Below, piece after piece: positions 32,260-42,301 of a stretch of DNA of 64,000 nt. Numbering within the stretch: position 1 is the stretch's first letter; every line of letters begins with the position of its first letter. The notes under the pieces were generated by a model. The model searched no databases. It worked only from the letters and a program-made list of their open reading frames with translations, and was not told the DNA's origin. A program made the position numbers and the translations under genes. Source of the stretch: Albugo candida (lineage: Eukaryota > Oomycota > Peronosporomycetes > Albuginales > Albuginaceae). The DNA lies in the NCBI GenBank assembly GCA_905220665.1, contig CAJNAR010000021.1, positions 186,001 through 250,000 of the forward strand, given 5' to 3'.

Positions 32260-33158
32260 GAGACCGTCTTTATCATTTTACAAAAGCGGTCAGGGTCGTT
32301 TTCGACCGGCAAGGGTTGACTAGCATGCACATAGTTCCCATTTGGTAATGTTAAGAGAAACCTCATTCTGACTCTGTGAAATAGCTGTCATTTCTGATCG
32401 AAAGCAGAAAAGCAGCCTGCGATGATGGCCGCATCGAGCAGTGGATGCATCGAATCCATCCCTATATCTGGTTCATGCATCAATCTTGACTGAAACTCGT
32501 TCAATCGTTTACAGCACCATGTCACGTATTGAATTCAGGAGTAGCTTCTAACGCTTGTCGTCGCCTAATCCATCTTCTATAGGAGCACGCGTCTATCTAC
32601 ACCAAGCGAATCGAAGTATCTGTTGAGTTGCGGAATCATTGGGAGCCATATAGACATCGCTGTGAATGAATCTCCTGGCGATAAACAAGCTCATTCAGGC
32701 GAGTTGTACAAACTGACACATGCACGCTTACACCGTGCTTTGATGGCTCAGCGCATGCAGTATCATATATTGAGCTTCCGATGCAAATGAATACTGTAAC
32801 TTCACGTTTTGACTACTTCCATCAGACACATTTTAAGCTACGACAGGTGTAAACACGTTGGCTACATGCTCCTCCCGATATCCCACATGAGCACAATTTT
32901 TTTTCTTGTCTATGGAACGAATGAATAGATGGCAGTGACAATCTCGAAGTGAAATGGCCTCCATATACAAATTCAGAACAAATTTGATATCTCAACACCC
33001 TAAAAAATTGCTTTTAAAGGTCAATAAATTCATATCAATTGCATCCATACTAATGCTCTCACGATCGCTTTCTCATGGATCATCGGCAATCGTGTAGATA
33101 ACACAGCTAAAGGAAGGCGGCATGTTCTTCATGTTTATAGTGTCGAGTGGATTGTACC
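32260..33158. other. Convergent intergenic, no gene seen
   Basis: 900 bp between the PDI stop and the VMA22 stop. Scattered short frames without coding character and no recognisable element. Confidence 0.5.
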
Positions 33159-33725
33159 TTAATCGGTAAAACCTTCTGGATGACTTTTATCGAGCTCGCT
33201 AGTTTGAGCTTGAGCCGTGCACACAACTTGCGCAAGAGTGGCACTCTGAGCAATCTCACGAAGCACTATAGAGTGAATAATGAGCTATCGCATGATTATT
33301 TAGCCATGTCCCACCCACCAGAAATGAATTCTTGTCGTGTTTGTCGAAGTTCGTGCGTTGGTAGGGCGCTGAACCAGAGAATTGGATCATGCAATGGGAT
33401 GGACTGTGCGCAATTTATCTGTGTTTTTTCCAAGCTGACCAGCTCACTGTCATCCCTGTCACCAATTTCGTACCCCGAGGAGCCACTAGCAGAATACTTG
33501 ATCGCATTGAATGACGTAGGATACGAAATGATCGACAAATTGTGAGCTGAATGGCGACGTTTTGCTCTCGAGAGCATCAGGAAACACTACTATGCGCATG
33601 TTAGTCATAAATGGAAGTGCACAGGTATCACATAAACTTTCCTTTTGGAGTTTACTGCATACTTTGTCATGCTGCACAAGGTATTGCTCGTATTGGCCGA
33701 TAGTTTCGACCAGGATTTCGTCCAT
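33159..33725 (-). CDS. VMA22: V-ATPase assembly factor VMA22 / CCDC115 homologue
   Basis: Complement of join 33159-33265, 33319-33586, 33663-33725: 145 aa, introns 53 and 76 nt, exact frame. The N-terminal helix MDEILVETIGQYEQYLVQHD leads into CFLMLSRAKRRHSA, the counterpart of the GWLSLAKARYAMG segment in CCDC115. The C-terminus has DPILWFSALPTHELR then RQEFISVLREIAQSA, matching the family's DP..WFG.L.P..LR.AQ..F. block. VMA22 works with VMA12 and VMA21 in the ER to assemble the V0 sector of the proton pump. Known members are small and diverge fast except for these two blocks, so the identification is good although the middle is unconserved. The 76-nt first intron is needed because its alternative acceptor would place a stop in frame. 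Confidence 0.78.
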
Positions 33726-33749
33726 GTCACCTATATTACCGTGATTGAC

Positions 33750-34822
33750 TCAAGTGTAATAACTTACATTTTAAAGGCTTTTAATGAAAGAAAGGCATAG
33801 ATGCGAAGAGCCTTCAGGGATAAGTTCAGAATACTAATACAGCAAAATAACTTATATTAATTACAATTATGGGCTGACACTTGACTGCAACTGAACAGCT
33901 ACTTCATCTACTGACAATTCTTCAGCTTCATTTCCAAACATCTCGCTTGCATCCATAATGACGTGATGGGGTCATTGAGAAGATGCACTTGATGTCCATG
34001 AATTGTCGCAATCTGATTGCAGTCGATAATATAAGCCGCTTGATTCCGACCCGGCACGAAGTCCCGCTTCTCCTCGCTCTTCCAATTTCCAGTTGGAAGC
34101 TTATCCAGGTGCATTTGCAACATCTCCTTTTCGTACTCAGAATCCTTGAGCTTCACTTTCAGCATGTTCACTTGCATCCTCAATGGCGTGATGAGGCCAT
34201 TTTCGGGATGCATTTGGTATCCATGCGCTGTCGCTCCTTGTTCACGTTCGTTGTTTCCATCTGCTTCGATTCCAGTTGTACACCTGCTTCTATCGCATTT
34301 ATTAACTCGAGATGATTTTCCATATAATGCCTGGAGTCTTTAAGCAGTGATCTTGACTTAACTGCCTCCGTTTTCAGCTCCATGTCTTCCTGCATTATAC
34401 TCTTCATCTTCAATTCGTCTTCTTCGTGTTGTAATTGGTTTGAGCGAATCGCCGAATTGCTCACCTTGTCCGTTTCCGCGGTTTGTACTCCAGTTGAGAC
34501 GAAAGTCTCGGTAACACGTGTCTGCTTCATTTCATCCAGTTGTTTCTGTTGCGTTCCCATATAAGCTTTTGAGTCTTGGAGCATGGACTTTGGCTTGAGC
34601 AATTCCAGTTGAAGCTGCTCATGCCCATCCTTCATTTGCTCCAACTGCATCCCATCTTCTGCGTAGATCTTCAACGCATCGTCCAGCTTCTTTTGACATA
34701 TGGCGTTGCGTGTTCGACTAACTTCCAGTCGCTTGTTTCGTTCTTCTGCATCCGCCTTCAGTTTGCATACTTCATCTTTCACAGCTTGAAGCTGATTCGT
34801 TCTTCCAACCAATGCGCGTGAC
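33750..34822. repeat. Segmental duplication, copy 1 (about 1.05 kb)
   Basis: Nearly identical to 42302-43345 in the same orientation. Both begin with AAGTGTAATAACTTACATTT and end at ACCAATGCGCGTGACAAC, beyond which the sequences diverge. Point changes and small indels suggest a fairly recent event. The segment carries most of a coiled-coil gene and its 3' flank. Confidence 0.88.
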
Positions 34823-34854
34823 AACTGCGTGTTTTCTCTCTTCAGCCTCTCCAT
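33908..34854 (-). CDS. Coiled-coil protein, duplicated family, copy 1 (5' end unresolved)
   Basis: A frame from MERLKRENTQLSRAL runs as a heptad-rich coiled coil (RLEVSRTRNAICQKKLDDAL; QLEQMKDGHEQLQLELL) to about 34300. A 47-nt intron (GTGTAC...GAACAAG) would join it in frame to a tail ending KLKNCQ and stop at 33908. The tail holds an internal repeat: PLRMQVNMLKVKLKDSE against SLWMQARCLEMKLKNCQ. Upstream, to about 35242, Ser/Thr/Arg-rich frames (MQRARKSTTPTMTTPARN; AAVTPSPRAASTSTTTRAS) look like an N-terminal disordered region. They are separated by stops that I could not splice out. It is either a gene with unresolved 5' exons or a decaying one. Function is unknown; a cytoskeletal scaffold is conceivable. 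Confidence 0.45.
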
Positions 34855-35403
34855 TTCGCTCAGACGCGGTTAAGTCGTCATAATTGGAGTTGGACGCATG
34901 ATGGAAGCACGGGTTGTCGTCGATGTCGAAGCCGCTCTAGGACTTGGTGTCACAGCCGCACCCGCCCTACTGACGGAACCAGTCCCACTATTCATCGGCG
35001 GTGATGCTCGTTGGCTGTTTTGCATGTGTGGCCGGGACGCGAGATGGTGTTCCGTTTCTTGGTGCTGTCGTTCGTGTCGTTGGTAGTCGAGGGGCGCGCT
35101 GTCGTATTGGGATCCGCGCAGATGTCTCCGTCGATGCTTCCCGCGTCACATACCCACCGCCGACACGCTTCATCGTCGACGGTGTCACGTTTCTCGCCGG
35201 TGTCGTCATTGTTGGTGTCGTGCTCTTTCTCGCTCGCTGCATTTGATAATTGATTAGTTATTACACTGAGTAGCAATAAGAAAGGATACGTGCACATTTT
35301 GACCTGTTGGGCCAAGTCTCTTAGCATGACTGCATGCTGATTGGCGATATTGACGAATGGAAAAGGCCGCAGTTGTCGGAGTCGAAATGGGCGCATTAGA
35401 TGG

Positions 35404-35488
35404 AATCGATGGATATATTTCATTTTGTGTGTCGTTTGCAGCAATTCGCTCATTGCAAACGACACACAGAATGAGATATATCGATCGA
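35404..35488. repeat. Near-perfect inverted repeat (hairpin), ~36-bp arms, 13-nt loop
   Basis: The left arm around TTTTGTGTGTCGTTTGCA (35423-35440) is the reverse complement of the right arm TGCAAACGACACACAGAA (35454-35471) with one or two mismatches. Pairing continues outward through GATATATTTC against GAGATATATC to about 36 bp. Transcribed, it would fold as a long stem-loop. It lies between the coiled-coil gene and the SINE. Confidence 0.75.
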
Positions 35489-35581
35489 ATACTGCAACTA
35501 TTGCATTCATTCCATGCGGCATTGCTATTTTTAGAATTGGCGACGATGTACCGTGGATTCCAAAAGTACACAGCGGCGACT

Positions 35582-35829
35582 ATAGGGTCCGTACCCAGCT
35601 CAGTCGGTTAAGCACTTAAGCGCACGGACCCCCTGCCGGAGGTCGTTAGTTCGATCCCCGGCAGTGTGGGCAGCGGTTTGAACCCACCCAAGCAATAAGC
35701 TTGGAAAATATCTGCCTCCCTAGGTTTGAATCAGACTTAAGTGACATTCACACGGTCAGGGGCTCATGATAGAATAAGGAAGGTAGTTAAAGAACCAGAT
35801 AAACACTGTAATGAAATCCTTGAGAAAGT
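35582..35829 (+). mobile_element. tRNA-derived SINE with 10-bp target-site duplication
   Basis: The 248-bp element is flanked by the direct repeat AGCGGCGACT (35572-35581 and 35830-35839). The head resembles pol III promoter boxes: A-box-like AGCTCAGTCGG at 35597-35607 and B-box-like AGTTCGATCCC at about 35648-35658. The roughly 50-nt spacing is as in Ser/Leu-type tRNAs. No cloverleaf folds, since the acceptor and T-stems do not pair, so it is not a tRNA gene. A tRNA-unrelated body follows to the second repeat. Movement would depend on a LINE in trans. Confidence 0.78.
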
Positions 35830-36072
35830 AGCGGCGACTCGGACATTGAATATGCTGGTGCTTTTGCACACAGACATGTGATATTGATATATACTTTGCA
35901 AATGAAACCATTGTAGTTAAGTGACTCGGTTAGAACAGCACAAGAAATGTATGCTTCTTTATAATTACATATCTAGTCGCAGTCTACTACCAAAAGTGCA
36001 ACTCGCACGAACTTCAATCCAGCGGCATGAGTCCGTTTCAGTACAGCTCGCCTTCTAAGCAGTATTTATGTT

Positions 36073-36641
36073 CTATGCTCCCTCTCGATCAGCGCACTTG
36101 ATCTTTTCTTTTTGTACGACTTGATGGGTCCGCCAGTTGAGAGGAAAGCTCGTTTTATGGTGAGCAGCTTCACTTGCAACGTATTCGTCCAATACGGCAA
36201 CCAAAGTATAAGGATCACAATGTAAACTCAGCGATATCGCTCCTTTGGATGACCTCAACACCGGTGCTCCAGTGTTTCCATGAGATCGAAATACAAGCAA
36301 AAAAGGAGTCCATTTTCGATGTGTGATTCACACGCAAATGCCAACTTGGAGGCGCTGTGAAGACCGTTTTGGGATTTTTCATAAGAGCTTGCGCTCGATC
36401 GCATCACAGGAGGCGACGCAGCTGTACTTTTCAGCTTCCATTCTCCACCTCGGCGATAGAAATGGGTCGCATGTGCTACTAGCCCTTTGCTAAGTAATCG
36501 ACGGATCCAAGAAAGGCGGCGTCCTTCCAACAATTTTGTCTTGAAATCTTCACAACGTTTACATGTCTCCAAATTCTGCGATTGGACTCTTTCGATTCTC
36601 AAGGCTTTTGAATGGAGGAATGCGTATGTTTTCGAAATCAC
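36073..36641 (-). CDS. Uncharacterised multi-exon gene, 3' exons (may extend to ~37180)
   Basis: An exon reading ISKTYAFLHSKALRIERVQS...CKRCEDFKTKLLEGRRLSW...HSASKLAFA appears to splice over a 64-nt intron (GTGAAT to CTGGAG) into PVLRSSKGAISLSLHCDPY...NWRTHQVVQKEK and a stop at 36073. Further coding-like minus-strand segments lie upstream. One at about 36710-36840 reads ENDLRPIVSSRGRACKRISV. One at about 36950-37180 reads SFTLLASHKLLNTLVEGE, preceded by MSISCGCMRRDISFERHTKP, with a single in-frame TGA between. I could not connect all of them in phase. No family is recognised. It may be an intact gene with unresolved exons or a decaying one. Confidence 0.35.
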
Positions 36642-37318
36642 TCGAAAATCTCAACTTTTCAGTACTCTAAAACCAAAATCAACCTAGACTCAAAAGCCTA
36701 CTAACTTAGTATTCGTGATGAGGTTTTGGATCCTCAAGTTTAACAAGGTCATCGGATATGTGCGAAGCAGGACGGAAATCCGCTTGCATGCTCTCCCTCT
36801 CGAGCTTACGATCGGTCGCAAGTCATTTTCATCTGCAAATACGGTGTATGGAATTCAGGATTTCTTGAGAAAATGGAGAGCATGAACGCTTATTTCCTCT
36901 CATTTCTAGGATGTTGTGTGCATGCTACTGTTAAATCTCCCTGGTCAAGCGAATTTCGTCGTATCCCTCTCGATCAACCTCAAGTGCGACCTCACCCTCC
37001 ACGAGTGTATTGAGTAATTTATGGCTTGCGAGTAGAGTGAATGACTTACTCGAGGATTTGAGGATACTGACAAGTGCTCGATCGTTTCACGTGATCGGCT
37101 TTGGGAACGGCTTTGTGTGGCGCTCGAACGAAATATCTCGACGCATACATCCGCAGCTGATGCTCATGATACCTCCAAAACTACGCAATCAAGCCAAATG
37201 ACGGAAATGGAGGCAAATGATCAAGTCAAAAAATTAAAGATATTCTCCATACTGTCACGGCTAACACGTGGATTGATGTATCGAACTGAATCGAACCGAG
37301 CTCTATGAGTATATTGAG

Positions 37319-38034
37319 TTGTATATCTACCAAGGGGATTTAAAGAAGACTCACTGTGATGGATTTATAATGGATCATGTCGATCGAGGGCACCCGGATT
37401 GTGGAGTTCTTACCACACACAAAATACTGGAAAAAGATGCGGAAAATGGCGCAAAAGCATGCACTGGTTCTCGTATAGAAAGCGTCATAAAAGGGAAACG
37501 ACATCTTCAAGTGAGATCGAATGAGAGAGTGTTTTATGCTTACTTGCCAAATGGACACATTGCAAAAGATAAAAAAGCTATTGGAACAAAACATGGAGTT
37601 TATTGGAGCGGAAAACCTCGAGCAGAGATCCACTCTACAAATGAAATAAGTATTGATTCCAGGATCGAGCGCTGATTTTGATGATGGTAAGTGCGGAGAG
37701 ACATATGACAGTCATGAACGGCCAAGTGGGCGTGGAGGTGATGGATTTCCATGTATAGGGGAATTCAAGATCCCACCCAATACACCTCCTGGAATGTATG
37801 AAGCTGTTTGGTACTGGGAATTTCTGGCTCGATGATGAACATCAGTATGTCGATCAAGCTCAAGCGAGTGGTTATAGTGGAGCCTCTTATCACTTATGTT
37901 TTGAGTTTGAAGTGATCTCTGACAAAGACGAGTCAGAAGGACGCAAGGGTCTCAATTTTGACATTGATGTTCCTAATGCTAGAGAAAAGAATTGTACACT
38001 TTACAGATACATATATGTAACTTTTGCTTACTAA
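37319..38034 (+). pseudogene. Broken secreted-protein gene, LPMO-like (oomycete AA16/AA17 style)
   Basis: Three consecutive frames form one homologous chain broken twice. Frame 1 has VFYAYLPNGHIAKDKK and HGVYWSGKPRAEIHS. Frame 2, after a shift near 37645-37670, has DDGKCGETYDSHERPSGRGG and PCIGEFKIPPNTPPGMYEA. Frame 3, after a shift near 37825 inside a WYWEF motif, has WLDDEHQYVDQAQASGY and SYHLCFEFEVIS. The order (HGVYW..G, then CxG.F.IP..TPPG.Y..VWYW.F) resembles secreted oomycete proteins of the lytic polysaccharide monooxygenase kind. The family assignment is from memory and tentative. No signal peptide or start was found upstream, so the 5' end also seems lost. Neither shift can be removed by a credible intron (one would be 13 nt). 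Confidence 0.5.
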
Positions 38035-38257
38035 ACATTAGTAAATGCTCTTCTTTCCTGACTGTACTATTGCAACGTTTACTTTGTACTCTGACTTATA
38101 CGTGTGAGATGCTTCTAATTGCTCAATGAGTTTGAATGAAAAGTGTATGACGTATATGAGTGCCACGCACACTGAGTATCAAAAGTCTGTACGATGCGTA
38201 CGATGTGAAGCTTGAGTCGATTATATGAAGTACAGAGCCAGATGGCGCATCCGTTAG

Positions 38258-38843
38258 TCAGATGTCGTGCAAGCAAAAGACTATCGATTTGCTGACAAAG
38301 ATTCGCAATATGTTGAGATATCTCATTATCAGAATATCTGAGACGCATCGAAGACTTTGAACCGAACGGATGTTGCGATACGCTGATAGCTATTGGTAAG
38401 GATTGATCGTACAAATTGGAGGTACAAGCTGACAGTGTACCATCTGATGAGTTTGTGAAGCTCGTGTACAGTAAGAGTGAGGCTACAGCGAGCTTCTTCC
38501 AGTCATGAAGGATGAGTTTATTGTTAAGGTATCCACATACTTTGATCAAATGGAACGCATCAACGCAAGCAGATATGATGACTTTTCTCCTGTACCGACT
38601 TGGTGCTGTATTGGATGTCTGAGGTACACAGCAGCATGAATTGCATTCGCAAAATGAATGAAATCTCCGCTGAATCAAAAAGACTGGTTCAAAAAGAGCT
38701 CTATTGCAGTTACCGAGAAACTTTGTATAAAAGTCGGTAGGAAACCCCATAAAGTATCCGGCAGGCCAAATACAAGCGATATTGCACTTCTGAAAGAACC
38801 ATCTATTCTCTATTGGTGACTTTGGTGGTGCGCTTGTACTCAT
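38258..38843 (-). CDS. Small membrane-like protein of unknown function (129 aa, 5 exons)
   Basis: Complement of join 38258-38291, 38345-38443, 38487-38539, 38596-38669, 38714-38843; introns 53, 43, 56 and 44 nt, all phase-consistent (390 nt). The N-terminus reads MSTSAPPKSPIENRWFFQKC, and hydrophobic stretches include FLAEISFILRMQFMLLC and LWYTVSLYLQFVRSIL. No family is recognised. Unspliced, the first 242 codons are open, so a single-exon alternative exists. The spliced version looks more protein-like and uses better donors. Its ATG overlaps the TTC27 stop as ATGA on the same strand, which is odd for separate eukaryotic genes. Confidence 0.42.
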
Positions 38844-41484
38844 GGTATTGCTTCAGATGCTAATTGTATATCTTGCAGCGCTTCTTCTAGTCGCACACAG
38901 ATCTCCAAGTGCGGGAAATTGATTTGTGCTTTTTTCAATACACCTCGAAGAAACAAACGGGCCGCATGCAAAGCCTTTTTTGAAGCTTGGACTTGATAAC
39001 CAGCAGCTACTTGCAACGCCGCATCACAGACTTTCACCACTTGCTCTTCATCTTTTTCCCAATTTGCTGTTTGTAATGTACGAGATACCTTCAAACGACA
39101 TTCAAGCGCCTTCTCTTGCCTGCCGACACCATCATTGAAATGCGCATAAACTTGCCAGAGCTTCGAATTATTAGTCGCGACTGACGTAATGCGGCCCAGC
39201 AACTTTGCAAGTTCATCCTTGTAATGCGACTGCAGTACTCCTTCATTCTCAAACACGATCGCATTGACCAACCAAGCAAGAAGCTCATGATCCACAGGGC
39301 GATTGTGTTTTGAACGTAAATCAAGGAGTTGATGTTGTGCGTAGATCGCATCACCGTATTTTCCAATTTCTACAGCACACCAAGCTAAATTCTCCCAAAT
39401 TTGCCACATGAATCGCTTTTGTTTGACCGCTTCCTGGAAGACCGAGAAGGCTTCAGCAAAGTGTTTTTGTGTCATATGTATGGATCCAATGTTACCCCAT
39501 GCTTCCGCGTTGTCAGGATCTAGCTGTACGACCCGTGTGAATGACTGCAACCCGAGATTCCAATCGCTTGCTCGCATGCCCAAAACACCCAAAAGAAACC
39601 ACGTCTGCATGTGCATCGGATGTATCCGTAGACTCTCTTCAAAGTGTTTGATTGCGGACGGAATATCGTTCGCTTCAAACGCTGCTCGTCCTAGCGAGCG
39701 TTTAGCCCGTGGATATCGGTGCTCAGAAAGCTCCCATGCAGCCTCAAAATGAGACATTTCGCCGGTTAAGTCTCCCAAACAACACCATAAGAAACCACGT
39801 CTGCATGTGCATCGGATGTATCCGTAGACTCTCTTCAAAGTGTTTGATTGCGGACGGAATATCGTTCGCTTCAAATGCTGCTCGTCCTAGCGAGCGTTTA
39901 GCCCGTGGATATCGGTGCTCAGAAAGCTCCCATGCAGCCTCAAAATGAGACATTTCGCCGGTTAAGTCTCCCAAACAACACCATAAATAAGGCGTTGGCT
40001 CGATCATAATACGTTCACGAACAAGAGCTTCCGCCTTTTTCTGCTGATCCAAAATCCGATAACAAATGATCACTTCATCCCAAATTTCCAGCTCTTTGAA
40101 TAATTCCAACGCACTTGCTGCCGCACCTAACGCAAAGTATCGTTCCGCTAAATCTTTTTTCAGCGCAAATTGCGGCGGAAATGCTAATGCGTAAACGTGC
40201 GCCATACGTTCGATCGCTGGCGTCATATCCTCCAAGGAAGATGGAGTTGCTAGCTGGGTTGAATGTTGATCCACAAGCGCTTGTATCTGCAAAACGGCAC
40301 GCTCACGGCGTTTAGAAGTCTGACACTCGAGCCAGGCTCGTTCTAACAGAGCAGTTGCGTGCACCATCCAGTTGTTTGGTTGCTCAAGCACACAAGCAAT
40401 ATACGCCATCATTTCTTCACGAGTCAAAATATCGTTCGGATTGTTATTTTTCACGTCCAGACAGAGCGCCAGTAAAATAATTTGATCGATGACAAGTAGC
40501 TTTTCTCGTTCCGGACGTGTGTCATCTTCAAATTGAATCTGTTCCAAAAGAATATTTTCTGGATCTGCTTGATCCAAAGTGACGACTGCATTTTGGTCGA
40601 AATGAGTTTCTGATTGGATAGGCTGCTTTGAGCGCAGCGTCTGATTGGAGCTTGCGAGTAATACCATTTGTGCGACACTTTTTTGCTGGAACTTTGTCTT
40701 TCTTCCGATGGCGCCACTGAGCTCAGCAGTGAGACCGGTAAGAATTTGTGCTTTTGCAAAATTTTCTTTCCCGCGATTTTCTTTATCAAAAAAATGCTGG
40801 GCAAGACCCCATTCCACGTAGAAGCGAGCAAGTATGGAAGATCTCTTCCGGTTCTGCTGAAATAATTCTTCGGCTTCTTTGTATGCCGAAAATCCAGCAT
40901 TTACTTCATTCCATAGAGTGTCGCATGCTGATTTTGCAAGCAGTATCCTTTGATGCGCTAGGGAAGCACGCGCATTCCACCATGATGCTGAAGTGACTTG
41001 TCGGACGATTTTCATTACTTCTTCATCACATTGGATGGAGCCGATCCAGCTACTTTGACTCCAGTTTCCAACGGCTTGCAGCAAACAGCGTGCCAATAGC
41101 AATATCTCCAGCCTTCCACATGTATTATATGGATACTCGCCATCTACCTGCAATGCCACACATGCAAAGGAGCGATAGTTTATTGTATCTCTTGTGAACG
41201 AAATCTACGCTTCTGGTGGGTGACTGAGAGCATATCCAATGTGAATGCAGCACTTTGATGTACTTTCCTTCGCATATATACTTGCTTGCCAGGATTATAT
41301 CGCTGATCATTTTACTTTCTTCCAAGGTAATGAGAGCTATTTGCGATAGTCTATCCTTCAGAAGACCGATATGCTGTGCGTCAGATTCCAAAATCACCCC
41401 TTCCATATCGCGTATCAACGAAGGTACGCAGTATTTGCGTTCATCAGCATCGGATCCTTTTGCGGCCAATGTCGTGTCATCCAT
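38840..41484 (-). CDS. TTC27: TTC27 tetratricopeptide-repeat protein, interrupted by a tandem duplication
   Basis: The first exon, 41209-41484, starts MDDTTLAAKGSDADERKYC. A 61-nt intron joins ...TRS to VDGEYPYNTCGRLEILLLAR in the long second exon. The C-terminal half is TPR: YRILDQQKKAEALVRERI, YPRAKRSLGRAAFEANDIPS, VVQLDPDNAEAWGNIGSIHM, QIWENLAWCAVEIGKY. TTC27 homologues have this order and about 800-850 aa. A 196-bp tandem duplication (39593-39788 and 39789-39984) shifts the frame, so unspliced reading stops at 39744. A GT-AG pair inside the duplication (intron 39605-39785, 181 nt) would restore frame, giving 800 aa with only a small insertion. The gene is therefore a frameshift mutant, an assembly error, or a case of intron birth. 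Human TTC27 is essential in some cell lines; its mechanism is unclear. Confidence 0.78.
39593..39984. repeat. 196-bp direct tandem duplication inside TTC27
   Basis: Units 39593-39788 and 39789-39984 differ by about one base (CAAACGCTGC versus CAAATGCTGC). The unit covers one TPR-coding segment. The length is 3n+1, so it shifts the reading frame. The near-identity indicates a very recent event or a mis-assembly. Confidence 0.92.
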
Positions 41485-42301
41485 TCGAGTATCAGTAGCT
41501 ATGTACGTATAGTGTACACGTACTTGATGTGAGGTCTACGTGGATGTAACAACACATCAACACAGGTTCATTACATAAGTGACTCAATTATCGCATTTAG
41601 AATATCGAATCCTTAGATTTTGGCCAATAACGAACATGAGACAGTACTAGAGGTCTCACAGCCCAATAATCTGCAGCAAGCAATGAAATCAAAGAACTGA
41701 TTGAAAGCTTGCATAACTTGAAAGTTGAAGTGTAGAAATTTAGTATAGTGCATCATAGTGATATTAAGTGTTATTACAGAAACGGATCTGATACTAGTTC
41801 TTGTACTATCGAACGCTTTTTCGGACTACATAGTTGCTTTTAAATTTTGTCACTAATTGCAAATTCTTTATGCGACACAAAGAACAATGAGAAATTCTAT
41901 TTGAACGCTGATTCTCGTCTGTAGCAGCTGCATGAAGAAGAGTGTGACCGCATAACTTCATCACAGAGCTATGTGGAGCGATTTTAAATAGCTGTTGTGG
42001 CAATTAAAGAGATCAGATGACGTTATGGTGCTTTCGAGAATCCGCTGAGGAAACCGTGCACTTCTCAGCTTTGATTGTCGATGTGCCTGATGATCGTGTC
42101 TAGTCTGCAAATGGAGCATATTTGATACGCACTTAAGGTATGCTTTCTTGTACAATTATATTACAAGCACTAGTAATAATGATATTTGACTGTGTACAGT
42201 ATACCGTGGTGCTCAGAATTGAGATATAAGTAAGTTGTAGCCCTATAACTTTTAGTCGAAATAGTATTTGACAAATATAAAGTTATCATTCTCTGGAATG
42301 A
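41485..42301. other. Intergenic, no gene seen
   Basis: AT-rich, between TTC27 and the second coiled-coil copy. A 65-codon minus-strand frame near 41806-42003 contains GHTLLHAAA, faintly ankyrin-like, but is too short to support. Confidence 0.45.

Noticed and set aside
33147..33545. 132-codon plus-strand ORF
   Set aside because: Antisense to the spliced VMA22 gene, whose conserved blocks lie on the minus strand.
34992..35522. 176-codon minus-strand ORF
   Set aside because: Its N-terminal half is read through the hairpin arms (similar peptides from both arms), and its C-terminal half shadows the Ser/Thr/Arg-rich frame.
35586..35672. Possible tRNA gene (A-box and B-box-like motifs)
   Set aside because: No acceptor or T-stem pairing can be formed, and the segment is embedded between target-site duplications, so a SINE head fits better.
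37085..37100. In-frame TGA read as selenocysteine
   Set aside because: No SECIS-like element or redox-motif context, and the gene itself is uncertain; mutation, error or splicing is simpler.
39744..41159. TTC27 as two separate adjacent genes
   Set aside because: Both parts align as one TTC27 protein; the break coincides exactly with the 196-bp tandem duplication.
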